Source of the DNA: Hydrococcus rivularis NIES-593
GTDB taxonomy: Bacteria > Cyanobacteriota > Cyanobacteriia > Cyanobacteriales > Microcystaceae
Direction of reading: 5' to 3'
Length of the DNA: 64,000 nt
Assembly (NCBI RefSeq): GCF_001904635.1
Contig: NZ_MRCB01000006.1
Location: forward strand, 100,982-164,981
The notes under the pieces were generated by a model, which was not told the DNA's origin, did no database searches, and saw only the letters and a program-made list of their open reading frames with translations. Below, one piece after another: positions 26,397 to 33,899 of the stretch; the first letter of the stretch is position 1; every line of letters begins with the position of its first letter. A program made the position numbers and the translations under genes.

Positions 26397-29051
26397 ATGA
26401 ATCGTTTAGCCATTCCAACAAAAGACATCCCACGCTCGCATCGAGTTGATTTTTCAGCAACGCTGGAAAAGATGCCCTTAGATGAATTGCAGAAAATCGT
26501 ACAAAAGCTCAAATCCGATCTAGATAGAGCAGTACGATTTGTTAGCGAGCAGGAGAGAGAACTGGTTTCGCAACGCCGAAGGCTAGCCTTGTTAGAAGAT
26601 AAAATTGACAAGGCTACCACCGAGTCCGAACAGTTGCGCTTGCGCTTAGAGCTAGTCAACGAACAAGAGAAAAAAGAGATGTTGGAGGCGACGCTAATCG
26701 GTCAGCGCCGCAACCTTCAAAAACGAGAAGAGATTTTCAACCAACACTGGCAGGTGCTTAACCGTCGGCAACGAACTTCTGAAACCGGCGAACAAGTTCC
26801 CGCTCGTAAATATAATTTCAAACCCCTAATCGGTCAAAGCGAAGAACTCCCAAAAACAGAGGAGCTAGATGATTTAGAAGCCAGCGCCCAGAAAAACAGT
26901 AATTTACACGCTTATCTGCGAACTTTTTGGCGTAAAGCAGGGTTGATCGCCGGAATTACTGGCGTGACAACTTTTATTGCTCTGCTCATTTCTGCGACCG
27001 AGTCTCAGGTTTACACGGGTAACTTTTATCTGCTGGTCGAACCCATCAGCACGGCCGGCAAATTAACCGATCCTTCAACCTTAACCCGCACATCAGGGGT
27101 TCCACAGGAAGAATTGTTTTCACTGGATTACCCTACTAATCTTGCCTTCTTACAAAGTCCGGGAATGACATCTAGAATTGCCGAGGATGTCTACAAAAAA
27201 GAACTCACGGGCAACTTTCCTGCTATCTGGAAAGACATACGAGAAAATCTATCCGTCAAGCGAATTGGAGAAGGAAGAGAAGCAACGAAAATTTTTGAAG
27301 TAACCTACAAAGGCGCCAATCCGCAAGAAGTTCTGACGGTTTTAGAAACCGCGGCCGACACTTTCCTAAAATACAGCGCTGAAGATAGACAAACTAACAT
27401 CAAAGCGGGAATCGAATTTATTGACAAACAACTTCCCGATCTACAGAAACGACTTGAAAACTTTAAGAGTCAACAGCAACAACTTCGACAACAGCACGAG
27501 TTGATCGATCCGATTGCGAAAAGTCAAGAATTGATGGCTCAAATCAGTCAAATCGACGAACAACTCCTGGCTAATCGAAGCCAACTCGACTCGCGCCGGA
27601 AACTCTATACGGTTCTACAGAGACAACTAAAACTAAATCCTCAAGAAGCTCTAGCTTCGGCTGCTCTGAGTCAAGATCCGTCTCGTTTAGCTCTGTTGAG
27701 CCAACTTCAGGAAGTAGAAAGTCAAATTGCGGCAGAATCATCTCGTTTTACCTCTAGGAGTCCCCAGATGCAAACGCTGGAGGAAAAACGACGAAATATT
27801 CAAAACCTGCTCGCTCAAAAAACCAAGACCATTCTGACTCAAAACGCTTTCTCAGTTAAAGAGAATTCCCCAATCTTAGCCTATCAAGATCCGACGCGCT
27901 TGAAGCTGATCGATCAATTAGTCGATACGGCTAACCAAATTCAAGTGCTAGAAGTGAATACGCAGTCATTGGCAACGGCAAAGAGTACCCTAGAAAAACA
28001 AGCCAGACAACTACCCAAGATTGCCAATCAATATAGCGCGTTGGAGCGGCAAATCGCCCTAACCAATGAGGTTCTTGACAAGCTCTTGATGCAGCGAGAA
28101 ACCCTCAAAGTTGAAGCGGCTCAAGATTTGCCTTGGCAACTGATTTCCAAACCGCAAATTCCTCTTAATGCCGATGGACAGCCAATTGGCGAGTCTCCAG
28201 GTCGTCTGAAGGTAGTTGCTGCTGGCGCGATGGCAGGAATGTTAATAGGAATGATCCTGGCTGTCTGGTTAGAAAGACGGCGGGATGTTTTCTACTCCAA
28301 TGACGATATTCAGGATATCCTGTCACTGCCCGTTGTCGGAGATATTCCTTACGACAAACGTTTTTCTCTGGGTTCCGATCTCGTTCTCGCGCTAGATAAA
28401 TCGGCAAAGAAGACAAAAGAAGCAGAAAACGACGAAACAGCGGCTGATGATGCTTCCTTCCTAGCTGCTTTTGAATCGCTTTATGCCCAACTTTGTTTTC
28501 AGCATAGCGGTTCGTCATTGAACTCTATAGCCGTTTCCTCAACAGAAGCAGAAGATGGACAATCTACCGTGGCCCTATATCTAGCGAAAACAGTAGCAAG
28601 AACGGGTAAGCGAGTTCTTTTAGTAGACGCTAATTTCATTAATCCTCAACTTCACGAGTGGCTCAACTTGCCTAACTATGGAGGTCTTAGCCATCTTTTG
28701 GCAGAATCCATCCCCTCGGAAAAAGTCATCCAAAGCGTTCCCGATACCGAGAATCTATTTATCTTAACCGCAGGGATTTCTCACCCCGATCCTTCTATGC
28801 GAGTTTGGTCTTCTCGGATGCAGAATCTGATGGAAGAACTACACTCAAAATACGACCTTGTGATTTATGATGCGCCTAAGTTTCTCGACTTTACGGATAC
28901 GAGTTTCTTAGCCGCTCAAACCGACGGCATTCTCATGGTCGCAGGAGTCGGTAAGACGAGCCAATCGTTGCTCAAGAAAGCGATCGCTCGCATTAATGGA
29001 TTCAACTTGACCAGTTTGGGGGTTGTTGCTAACCATCTGACTTCAAAATAG
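26397..29051 (+). CDS. Wzc-type polysaccharide copolymerase with degenerate kinase domain
   Basis: 884 residues. Residues ~20-125 are a coiled coil that is not usual in Wzc. Then come a Wzz-type transmembrane segment (GLIAGITGVTTFIALLISA, ~182-200), a long periplasmic coiled-coil region with TDPSTLTRTSGVPQEELFSL, a second TM (AAGAMAGMLIGMILAVWLE, ~610) and a cytoplasmic BY-kinase fold. The kinase is atypical. Walker A reads STEAEDGQSTVAL with Gln722 where Lys is expected; Walker A-prime is LLVDANFINP instead of DxDxR; Walker B LVIYDAPKFLD is present. The C-terminus lacks a tyrosine cluster. It probably regulates exopolysaccharide chain length and export as a pseudokinase (inference). Confidence 0.88.
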   Translation: MNRLAIPTKDIPRSHRVDFSATLEKMPLDELQKIVQKLKSDLDRAVRFVSEQERELVSQRRRLALLEDKIDKATTESEQLRLRLELVNEQEKKEMLEATLIGQRRNLQKREEIFNQHWQVLNRRQRTSETGEQVPARKYNFKPLIGQSEELPKTEELDDLEASAQKNSNLHAYLRTFWRKAGLIAGITGVTTFIALLISATESQVYTGNFYLLVEPISTAGKLTDPSTLTRTSGVPQEELFSLDYPTNLAFLQSPGMTSRIAEDVYKKELTGNFPAIWKDIRENLSVKRIGEGREATKIFEVTYKGANPQEVLTVLETAADTFLKYSAEDRQTNIKAGIEFIDKQLPDLQKRLENFKSQQQQLRQQHELIDPIAKSQELMAQISQIDEQLLANRSQLDSRRKLYTVLQRQLKLNPQEALASAALSQDPSRLALLSQLQEVESQIAAESSRFTSRSPQMQTLEEKRRNIQNLLAQKTKTILTQNAFSVKENSPILAYQDPTRLKLIDQLVDTANQIQVLEVNTQSLATAKSTLEKQARQLPKIANQYSALERQIALTNEVLDKLLMQRETLKVEAAQDLPWQLISKPQIPLNADGQPIGESPGRLKVVAAGAMAGMLIGMILAVWLERRRDVFYSNDDIQDILSLPVVGDIPYDKRFSLGSDLVLALDKSAKKTKEAENDETAADDASFLAAFESLYAQLCFQHSGSSLNSIAVSSTEAEDGQSTVALYLAKTVARTGKRVLLVDANFINPQLHEWLNLPNYGGLSHLLAESIPSEKVIQSVPDTENLFILTAGISHPDPSMRVWSSRMQNLMEELHSKYDLVIYDAPKFLDFTDTSFLAAQTDGILMVAGVGKTSQSLLKKAIARINGFNLTSLGVVANHLTSK

Positions 29052-29084
29052 CTAGATAAAGCTAGATAAAGAATGTAACGGTCG

Positions 29085-29126
29085 CGGTCATTTCGCCTAC
29101 AAGTGGTGAAATGACCGTTGTTTTTT
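29085..29126 (+). terminator. Intrinsic terminator after the Wzc-type gene
   Basis: A 10-bp stem CGGTCATTTC (29085-29094) and GAAATGACCG (29108-29117), then TTG and six T. It is preceded by a tandem duplication of the 10-mer GCTAGATAAA at 29051-29070. Confidence 0.9.
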
Positions 29127-29186
29127 CAGATCGATCGTTAAAATGTGAAAAATTAAAAAGTTTTTCAATCCAAAATGGTATGACGT

Positions 29187-30719
29187 ATGGGCGATCGCCG
29201 TGGCAAAGTTTATCTGGTCGGTGCAGGACTGGGAGGAATTGACTATCTTACCCTAAGAGCACAACAGTTGCTATCGCATGCAGAAGTTTTAATTTATGAT
29301 GCCTTAGTCGATCCCCAACTTCTGCAACTCGTCCCCAACGATTGTTTGAAACTGGATGTTGGTAAGCGGGGAGGATTGTCCAGTACGCCTCAAAAGGAAA
29401 TTAATCAACTCTTAGTCGATTACTGTTTGCAAGGAAAACAGGTAATAAGACTCAAAAGCGGCGATCCCTTAATTTTTGGGCGCGCCAACCCCGAAATGGA
29501 AGCCCTACAAGTGGCGGGGTGCGACTTTGAACTCGTACCGGGAATTTCCTCTGCTTTAGGTGCACCATTACTGGCAGGCATTCCTCTGACAGATAAAGAT
29601 TTCAGCCGTTGTTTTGTCACCTTAAGTGCTCACGAACCCGAATTGCTCGACTGGGAAGCGATTTCTCGGATCGATACTCTAGTTATTTTAATGGGCGGAC
29701 GCTTATTAGGAGAAATTGTCCAAAGACTGCAAGAAAACGGGCGATCGCCTGGCGAACCCATTGCCATTATTCGCAATGGCGGTCGCCGAGAACAACAGGT
29801 TTGGATTGGCACCTTAGCCGATATAGTAGATCGAACTGCTGGTATTTCTCTCTCACCTGCGGTCATCGTTATTGGCGAAGTCGTAAACCTGAGAAAAATG
29901 ACTGATTCCCCATCCCTTCCCTTGGCTGGAAAAACCGCCCTCGTCACCCGTTCGGCAGAACAATCGAGTAATTTTACCCATCTGCTGCAAGCGCAAGGGG
30001 CAACCGTTATTGAAATGCCTGCCCTAGAAATTCGTCCCCCGTCGAGTTGGGAGGCACTAGATAGCGCGATCGCTCGCCTGTGTGAATTTGACTGGCTTAT
30101 CCTCACTTCTGCCAACGGCGTAGAATATTTCTTTAAACGTCTGGAAACTAAAGGATTAGATGCCCGCGCTTTAGCAGGAATAAAAATAGCCGTCGTTGGC
30201 AAAAAGACCTCTGCAATTCTCAAACAATACGGCGTAAAACCCGACTTTATTCCTCCCAATTTCGTGGCTGATTCTTTAGTTGAAAATTTTCCAGACGCGA
30301 TCGCTAATAAAAAAATTCTTTTTCCTCGCGTGGAAACGGGCGGAAGAGAAGTTTTAGTCAAAGAATTAACCGATCGAGGAGCCGAAGTATTAGAAGTTGC
30401 AGCCTATCAGTCGGCATGTCCCGATAAAATTGCACCCCAAGCATGGGAAGCTTTGCAACAAAAAAGAGTAAATATTATTACCTTTGCTAGTTCCAAAACT
30501 GTACGACATTTTTGTCAATTAATAGAAAAAGCTTTGGATACTAATTCAACGGTAACTTTACAAGAATTATTAAAGGATACTTGTATCGCTTCTATCGGTC
30601 CTCAAACTTCTAGGGATTGTTATGAATTGTTGGGAAGAGTGGATGTAGAAGCAAAAGAATTTACTTTGGATGGATTAACCAATGCGATCGCACAGTGGTC
30701 TCAAAATGTCAAGAACTAA
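29187..30719 (+). CDS. cobA-hemD: Fused uroporphyrinogen-III C-methyltransferase/uroporphyrinogen-III synthase
   Basis: 510 residues. Residues 1-~245 are the SUMT domain: VYLVGAGLGGIDYLTLRAQ, VIRLKSGDPLIFGRANPE, VPGISSALGAPLLAGIPLT. Residues ~250-510 are the HemD domain: GKTALVTRSAEQSSNFTHLL, WLILTSANGVEYFF, IITFASSKTVRHF, IASIGPQTSRDC. HemD closes hydroxymethylbilane to uroporphyrinogen III; CobA methylates it to precorrin-2 for siroheme and cobalamin. The fusion places the branch point of tetrapyrrole synthesis in one polypeptide; it is known from several cyanobacteria and firmicutes. The ATG follows a terminator, so it has its own promoter. Confidence 0.95.
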   Translation: MGDRRGKVYLVGAGLGGIDYLTLRAQQLLSHAEVLIYDALVDPQLLQLVPNDCLKLDVGKRGGLSSTPQKEINQLLVDYCLQGKQVIRLKSGDPLIFGRANPEMEALQVAGCDFELVPGISSALGAPLLAGIPLTDKDFSRCFVTLSAHEPELLDWEAISRIDTLVILMGGRLLGEIVQRLQENGRSPGEPIAIIRNGGRREQQVWIGTLADIVDRTAGISLSPAVIVIGEVVNLRKMTDSPSLPLAGKTALVTRSAEQSSNFTHLLQAQGATVIEMPALEIRPPSSWEALDSAIARLCEFDWLILTSANGVEYFFKRLETKGLDARALAGIKIAVVGKKTSAILKQYGVKPDFIPPNFVADSLVENFPDAIANKKILFPRVETGGREVLVKELTDRGAEVLEVAAYQSACPDKIAPQAWEALQQKRVNIITFASSKTVRHFCQLIEKALDTNSTVTLQELLKDTCIASIGPQTSRDCYELLGRVDVEAKEFTLDGLTNAIAQWSQNVKN

Positions 30720-30744
30720 AATTGATGTGTTGCTTCTATAGTTT

Positions 30745-30876
30745 ATATCAAATCCGTTTAATTAGTCATAGTATATAGTACGACCAACAGGAGTCGCGAG
30801 CGGGACGTTTGCATCAAGCGCAGTGCCCAAGAGGACGGATCGCACTACTTGTTATTGTGGTCATTCAACCGGATTT
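30745..30876 (+). repeat. MITE-like dispersed element, copy 1
   Basis: About 132 bases with inverted ends: left ATCAAATCCGTTTAATTAGT, right TTCAACCGGATTT, whose reverse complement is AAATCCGGTTGAA. A second copy lies reversed at 53730-53866. It ends 4 bases before the MFS gene stop codon. No coding capacity. Confidence 0.7.
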
Positions 30877-30880
30877 AATA

Positions 30881-32569
30881 TTATTCCAGGGGATCGGACT
30901 GCGATAGTGTCGTACCATCTCGATAGCGTTCTTGCAGTTTTAAGCGAATCTCGGCATGAACTTCACGGGTTATGGGGTAGAAATAGGCAAGAATCAAGCC
31001 TCCGATTAAAAATAGAGCAGGTAAAGGACCGATCGCAAGGCGAATAGCCCATAAAGCACTTTCAGGCTGAATTGGAATCGGTTGTCCGGCTTCTCTCTCA
31101 ATAAATCCTGCCGCTTCGAGGGCAATACCCACCACAAACAGTCCTAACGCCAAACCAAATTTTTGCAACAAAACCATAAAGGCATAAAATACCCCTTCGC
31201 GACGCTTACCCGTTTTCAGTTCGTCGAGTTCGATGATATCCGGGATCATCGACCAAGGAATGAGATAGGCAACTGAAACCCCAAACCCTGTCACGATCGC
31301 TCCAAAATACATTAAACCCACTTGAGATGGTTGCAGCATAAATAGCAAAACTTGAGCGACGATCCAAAGGCTCATTCCCATAAAATAAACAACTTTTTTA
31401 TCAAATTTTTTACTGACTGCCTGCCAGAAAAATAGCATCACTAAAGCAGTGCCTTGAACTGCCAGAGCAACCATTCCAGACTGCTGTTCTGGCAACCTCA
31501 TCCAACTGACGACAAAGTAAACCAAAATAGATGCAGTCAATTGAACGGCTAGCCAAGAGCAAAGGTAAATGCCAATCACGAACAAAAAAGGTTTGTTGGT
31601 GAAAACAATCTGTAACTGTTCTTTGAAAGGAATGGAAAGCGCTTGTTGAGCCTCTAATTGTCTGGCTGCATCATCATCGACCAAATGGGATTCGGGGTTA
31701 GCAAAGAAAAGCGTAATTCCAAATGCAATTATCAGCACACTTAAAAGCCAAGCCGAAATGCTCTGGTAGTCAATCCCTCCCGACGTGCTAATTAAATGAT
31801 AGATCCCGTATGAATTACAACCTACTCCGATCGCGATTAATAAAATTCCCAAACGCTTTTTCTGCCGTTGGTTTAAGATCGGGTCAGCTCCTCTTTCCTG
31901 GATGCGTAGCGTACACCAAAGTATTGCTACGACTGATACCACACCACAAAGAATTCCCAGCACTTCATAACCTTGAGCTGGATTCTCAGCATAGGCATCG
32001 ATGATTAGTATATACAGAATCAGAGATAGTATACTGCCACCAATAGAAAAGGCAAAGCGAAAGCTATTCAGGCTAGTGCGTTCGTTGTAATCCTGAGTCA
32101 GTTCGGGAGTGAGAGCAGTATAGGGGAGGTTAACCATCGTGTAGGCAATATTAAAAAGAATGCCAATCAGAACGTAATAGCCAAACAGCCACCATTGATT
32201 AGCTACCCGATCGCTGCTAAAGTGAGGAATAACCCACTGCAAGTAGTAGATAATTCCAAAAGGAACTGCCCCAAATAGCATCCAGGGTAGGCGACGACCC
32301 CAGCGAGAACGAGTGCGATCGCTCATGATTCCAACGATCGGATCGTTGATCGCATCGGCAATTTTACCAATCATGAGAATGCTACTCGCTAAACCAGCGG
32401 GCAAACCCGCTACATCTGTAAAGAAAAACAACAGATAAAAGACTAAAATATTAGCAGTGATAGCAGGCCCGAGATCGCCGGCTCCATAGGTTAATTTAGT
32501 GGAAAATTTCAGTTTTTCCGATTTGGGGACGATCGCTGACGATGGTTCGGACGGGGAAATTCCGCTCAT
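30881..32569 (-). CDS. GPH-family sugar:cation symporter-like MFS transporter
   Basis: 562 residues with about 12 membrane helices. The N-terminal KLTYGAGDLGPAITANILVF, then GKIADAINDPIVGIMSDRTR and SRWGRRLPW, are the signature of the glycoside-pentoside-hexuronide family (melibiose carrier type), and YLIPWSMIPDIIELDELKTG is the usual second-half motif. It would carry a sugar or related solute with Na+ or H+ across the plasma membrane. A loop of about 60 residues in the middle (ANPESHLVDDDAARQLEAQQ) is longer than usual. It is monocistronic and directly downstream of a MITE-like repeat. The substrate is unknown. Confidence 0.88.
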   Translation of the reverse strand: MSGISPSEPSSAIVPKSEKLKFSTKLTYGAGDLGPAITANILVFYLLFFFTDVAGLPAGLASSILMIGKIADAINDPIVGIMSDRTRSRWGRRLPWMLFGAVPFGIIYYLQWVIPHFSSDRVANQWWLFGYYVLIGILFNIAYTMVNLPYTALTPELTQDYNERTSLNSFRFAFSIGGSILSLILYILIIDAYAENPAQGYEVLGILCGVVSVVAILWCTLRIQERGADPILNQRQKKRLGILLIAIGVGCNSYGIYHLISTSGGIDYQSISAWLLSVLIIAFGITLFFANPESHLVDDDAARQLEAQQALSIPFKEQLQIVFTNKPFLFVIGIYLCSWLAVQLTASILVYFVVSWMRLPEQQSGMVALAVQGTALVMLFFWQAVSKKFDKKVVYFMGMSLWIVAQVLLFMLQPSQVGLMYFGAIVTGFGVSVAYLIPWSMIPDIIELDELKTGKRREGVFYAFMVLLQKFGLALGLFVVGIALEAAGFIEREAGQPIPIQPESALWAIRLAIGPLPALFLIGGLILAYFYPITREVHAEIRLKLQERYRDGTTLSQSDPLE

Positions 32570-32754
32570 ATAAATTATGAATTTTAAATTCTAGTTTATT
32601 AGTTTGGGAAATTATAGGACTAGAGCTTGTTTGTTTCTTTAACAAATGCCAATTGGTACGAGGGTTAGGTAATTGCCTCCCAAAAAGTAGGGTTTTCCGC
32701 CTAATGGCCTAGCATAGCTTGCCAAGAAAATTGATAAATTAATAAATGAAGGAT
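32570..32754. other. Promoter region between divergent transporter and gif genes
   Basis: 185 bases carrying the promoters of two divergent genes. No exact NtcA box (GTA-N8-TAC) was found by eye, although NtcA repression is usual for gif genes. No gene. Confidence 0.4.
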
Positions 32755-32816
32755 AAATCGTTCATCTCTGTTAGTAGAGACGGAAGTAAGGAAAAATTTT
32801 CCTGAAGGAACGCGCC
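32755..32816 (+). promoter_or_regulatory. Glutamine riboswitch (glnA RNA motif)
   Basis: P1 pairs CGTTC (32759-32763) with GAACG (32808-32812). P2 is TCTCT (32765-32769) with AGAGA (32776-32780). The conserved CGGAAGTAAGG follows, then a small P3 (AGG..CCT) and TGAAGGAACGCGCC. These conserved blocks are those of the glutamine-binding glnA motif. It ends 36 bases before the start codon of the gif gene. In cyanobacteria this aptamer is known to switch on GS-inactivating-factor synthesis when glutamine is high; here the effect is probably on translation because AAGGAGG lies just beyond the aptamer. Confidence 0.9.
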
Positions 32817-32851
32817 TCATTCGATACCACAACAAATTTGAAGGAGGCGAC

Positions 32852-33007
32852 ATGAAAACTAATTATCTCGGCATTCAAACTAAGCGCAATTCTGAATCAA
32901 TTAGCGAACAGGCTCGCTTGCTGATGAGCCAAAGCCGTCACAAACAGCACAATCGTCAACAATCAATGTTGCACAGAGCGGCAGAAGAAGTGGGGATTGA
33001 GGTCTAG
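32852..33007 (+). CDS. gifA: Glutamine synthetase inactivating factor (IF7-like)
   Basis: 51 residues. The segment ISEQARLLMSQSRHK followed by NRQQSMLHRAAEEVG is the core shared by cyanobacterial IF7 and IF17, basic intrinsically disordered proteins that bind and inactivate type I glutamine synthetase. It is shorter than Synechocystis IF7 (65 residues) and ends soon after the core. A strong AAGGAGG (32841-32847) precedes the ATG, and a glutamine riboswitch lies directly upstream, which closes a feedback loop: high glutamine, more factor, less GS activity. The hairpin at 33012-33034 terminates the short transcript. In Synechocystis the riboswitch controls gifB, so the symbol gifA rests on size only. 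Confidence 0.8.
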   Translation: MKTNYLGIQTKRNSESISEQARLLMSQSRHKQHNRQQSMLHRAAEEVGIEV

Positions 33008-33011
33008 ATGA

Positions 33012-33037
33012 ATGGCTCCTCAGTCAGGAGCCATTTC
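33012..33037 (+). terminator. Terminator after the gif gene
   Basis: ATGGCTCCT (33012-33020), loop CAGTC, AGGAGCCAT (33026-33034), then TTTCT. It begins 5 bases after the stop codon. The T tract is short. Confidence 0.7.
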
Positions 33038-33220
33038 TAATTCAGGGCAACAAAGGGCATGCCCTAGGAACGCATCCCCTTTCTCAATTTTATGTAGGAT
33101 TAACTCAGATCTTGCACTACGCTTCTGCTCGATTGCGAAAGTCCTCGCCTATAGGACTAAATGATTACTAGATAAGACTTTCAGTTCATTTTAATGGACT
33201 TATGCTCTTAGCCAAGAAAT

Positions 33221-33763
33221 TTATTTCTTGGCTTGACCCGACCAACTGACCCAATGGGGAGATCTTCGAGAGAAGATGTTTGAGCTAGATCGCTGGTCAA
33301 TTCCATCGAGTTTGGCTCCAACCGTATCGGCTACGCTTAAATCGGTGTTAACTAGGATCGCCCCACTCAGATTAGCACCACTTAAATCTGCCCCATCTAG
33401 ATGAACCTCTCTTAAGTTGGCTCGGCTGAGATTGGCATTATGTAAGTTGGCACAACGCAAGTCAGCTCCGGTGAGGTCAGCTCCACTGAGATTGGCAGAG
33501 GTTAAATCGGCTCCGATGAGGTTAATCTCTGTTAAATTAGCTCCGACTAAGTTAGCTTTGACGAGATCGGCATCGGTCAAGTTAGCCTGTTTTAAACAAG
33601 CACCACTTAAATCGGTTTCGCTCAAATCAGATCCACTTAAATCAGCGCGAGTCAAGTTGATGCGTTGGAACTTCAAACCTTGTAAATTGGCTATGTGAAG
33701 ATTAACTTCCTCAAAATTGCGTTGATTTTTGAGGTAACGAATGAATAGTTCTCTGACCTTCAT
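33221..33763 (-). CDS. Pentapeptide repeat protein
   Basis: 180 residues. After an N-terminal ~25-residue helix (MKVRELFIRYLKNQRNFEEV) come about 24 consecutive A(D/N)LxX pentapeptides, for example RADLSGSDLSETDLSGACL and GADLTSANLSGADLTGADL, predicted to form a right-handed quadrilateral beta-helix. The repeats end near residue 150 and a basic/aromatic tail follows. There is no signal peptide, so it is likely cytosolic. Such proteins are numerous in cyanobacteria and mostly without known function; some mimic DNA and act on gyrase, but nothing here shows that. Confidence 0.9.
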   Translation of the reverse strand: MKVRELFIRYLKNQRNFEEVNLHIANLQGLKFQRINLTRADLSGSDLSETDLSGACLKQANLTDADLVKANLVGANLTEINLIGADLTSANLSGADLTGADLRCANLHNANLSRANLREVHLDGADLSGANLSGAILVNTDLSVADTVGAKLDGIDQRSSSNIFSRRSPHWVSWSGQAKK

Positions 33764-33899
33764 GAGTTCGCCCTCCCTTCACTTTTAAATCGATATTTTT
33801 AGTAGCTTGTGAAACTTAGCTGCGATCGAGTCGTTGAAAAATGTCAGCATCTTGTGACTTAATTGTAAAAAAATTTTCTCCTCAAATCGATTAAAAAAA

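Noticed and set aside
32570-32754. NtcA box for the gif gene
   Set aside because: GTA and TAC triplets occur, but none with the required 8-base spacing was found by eye.
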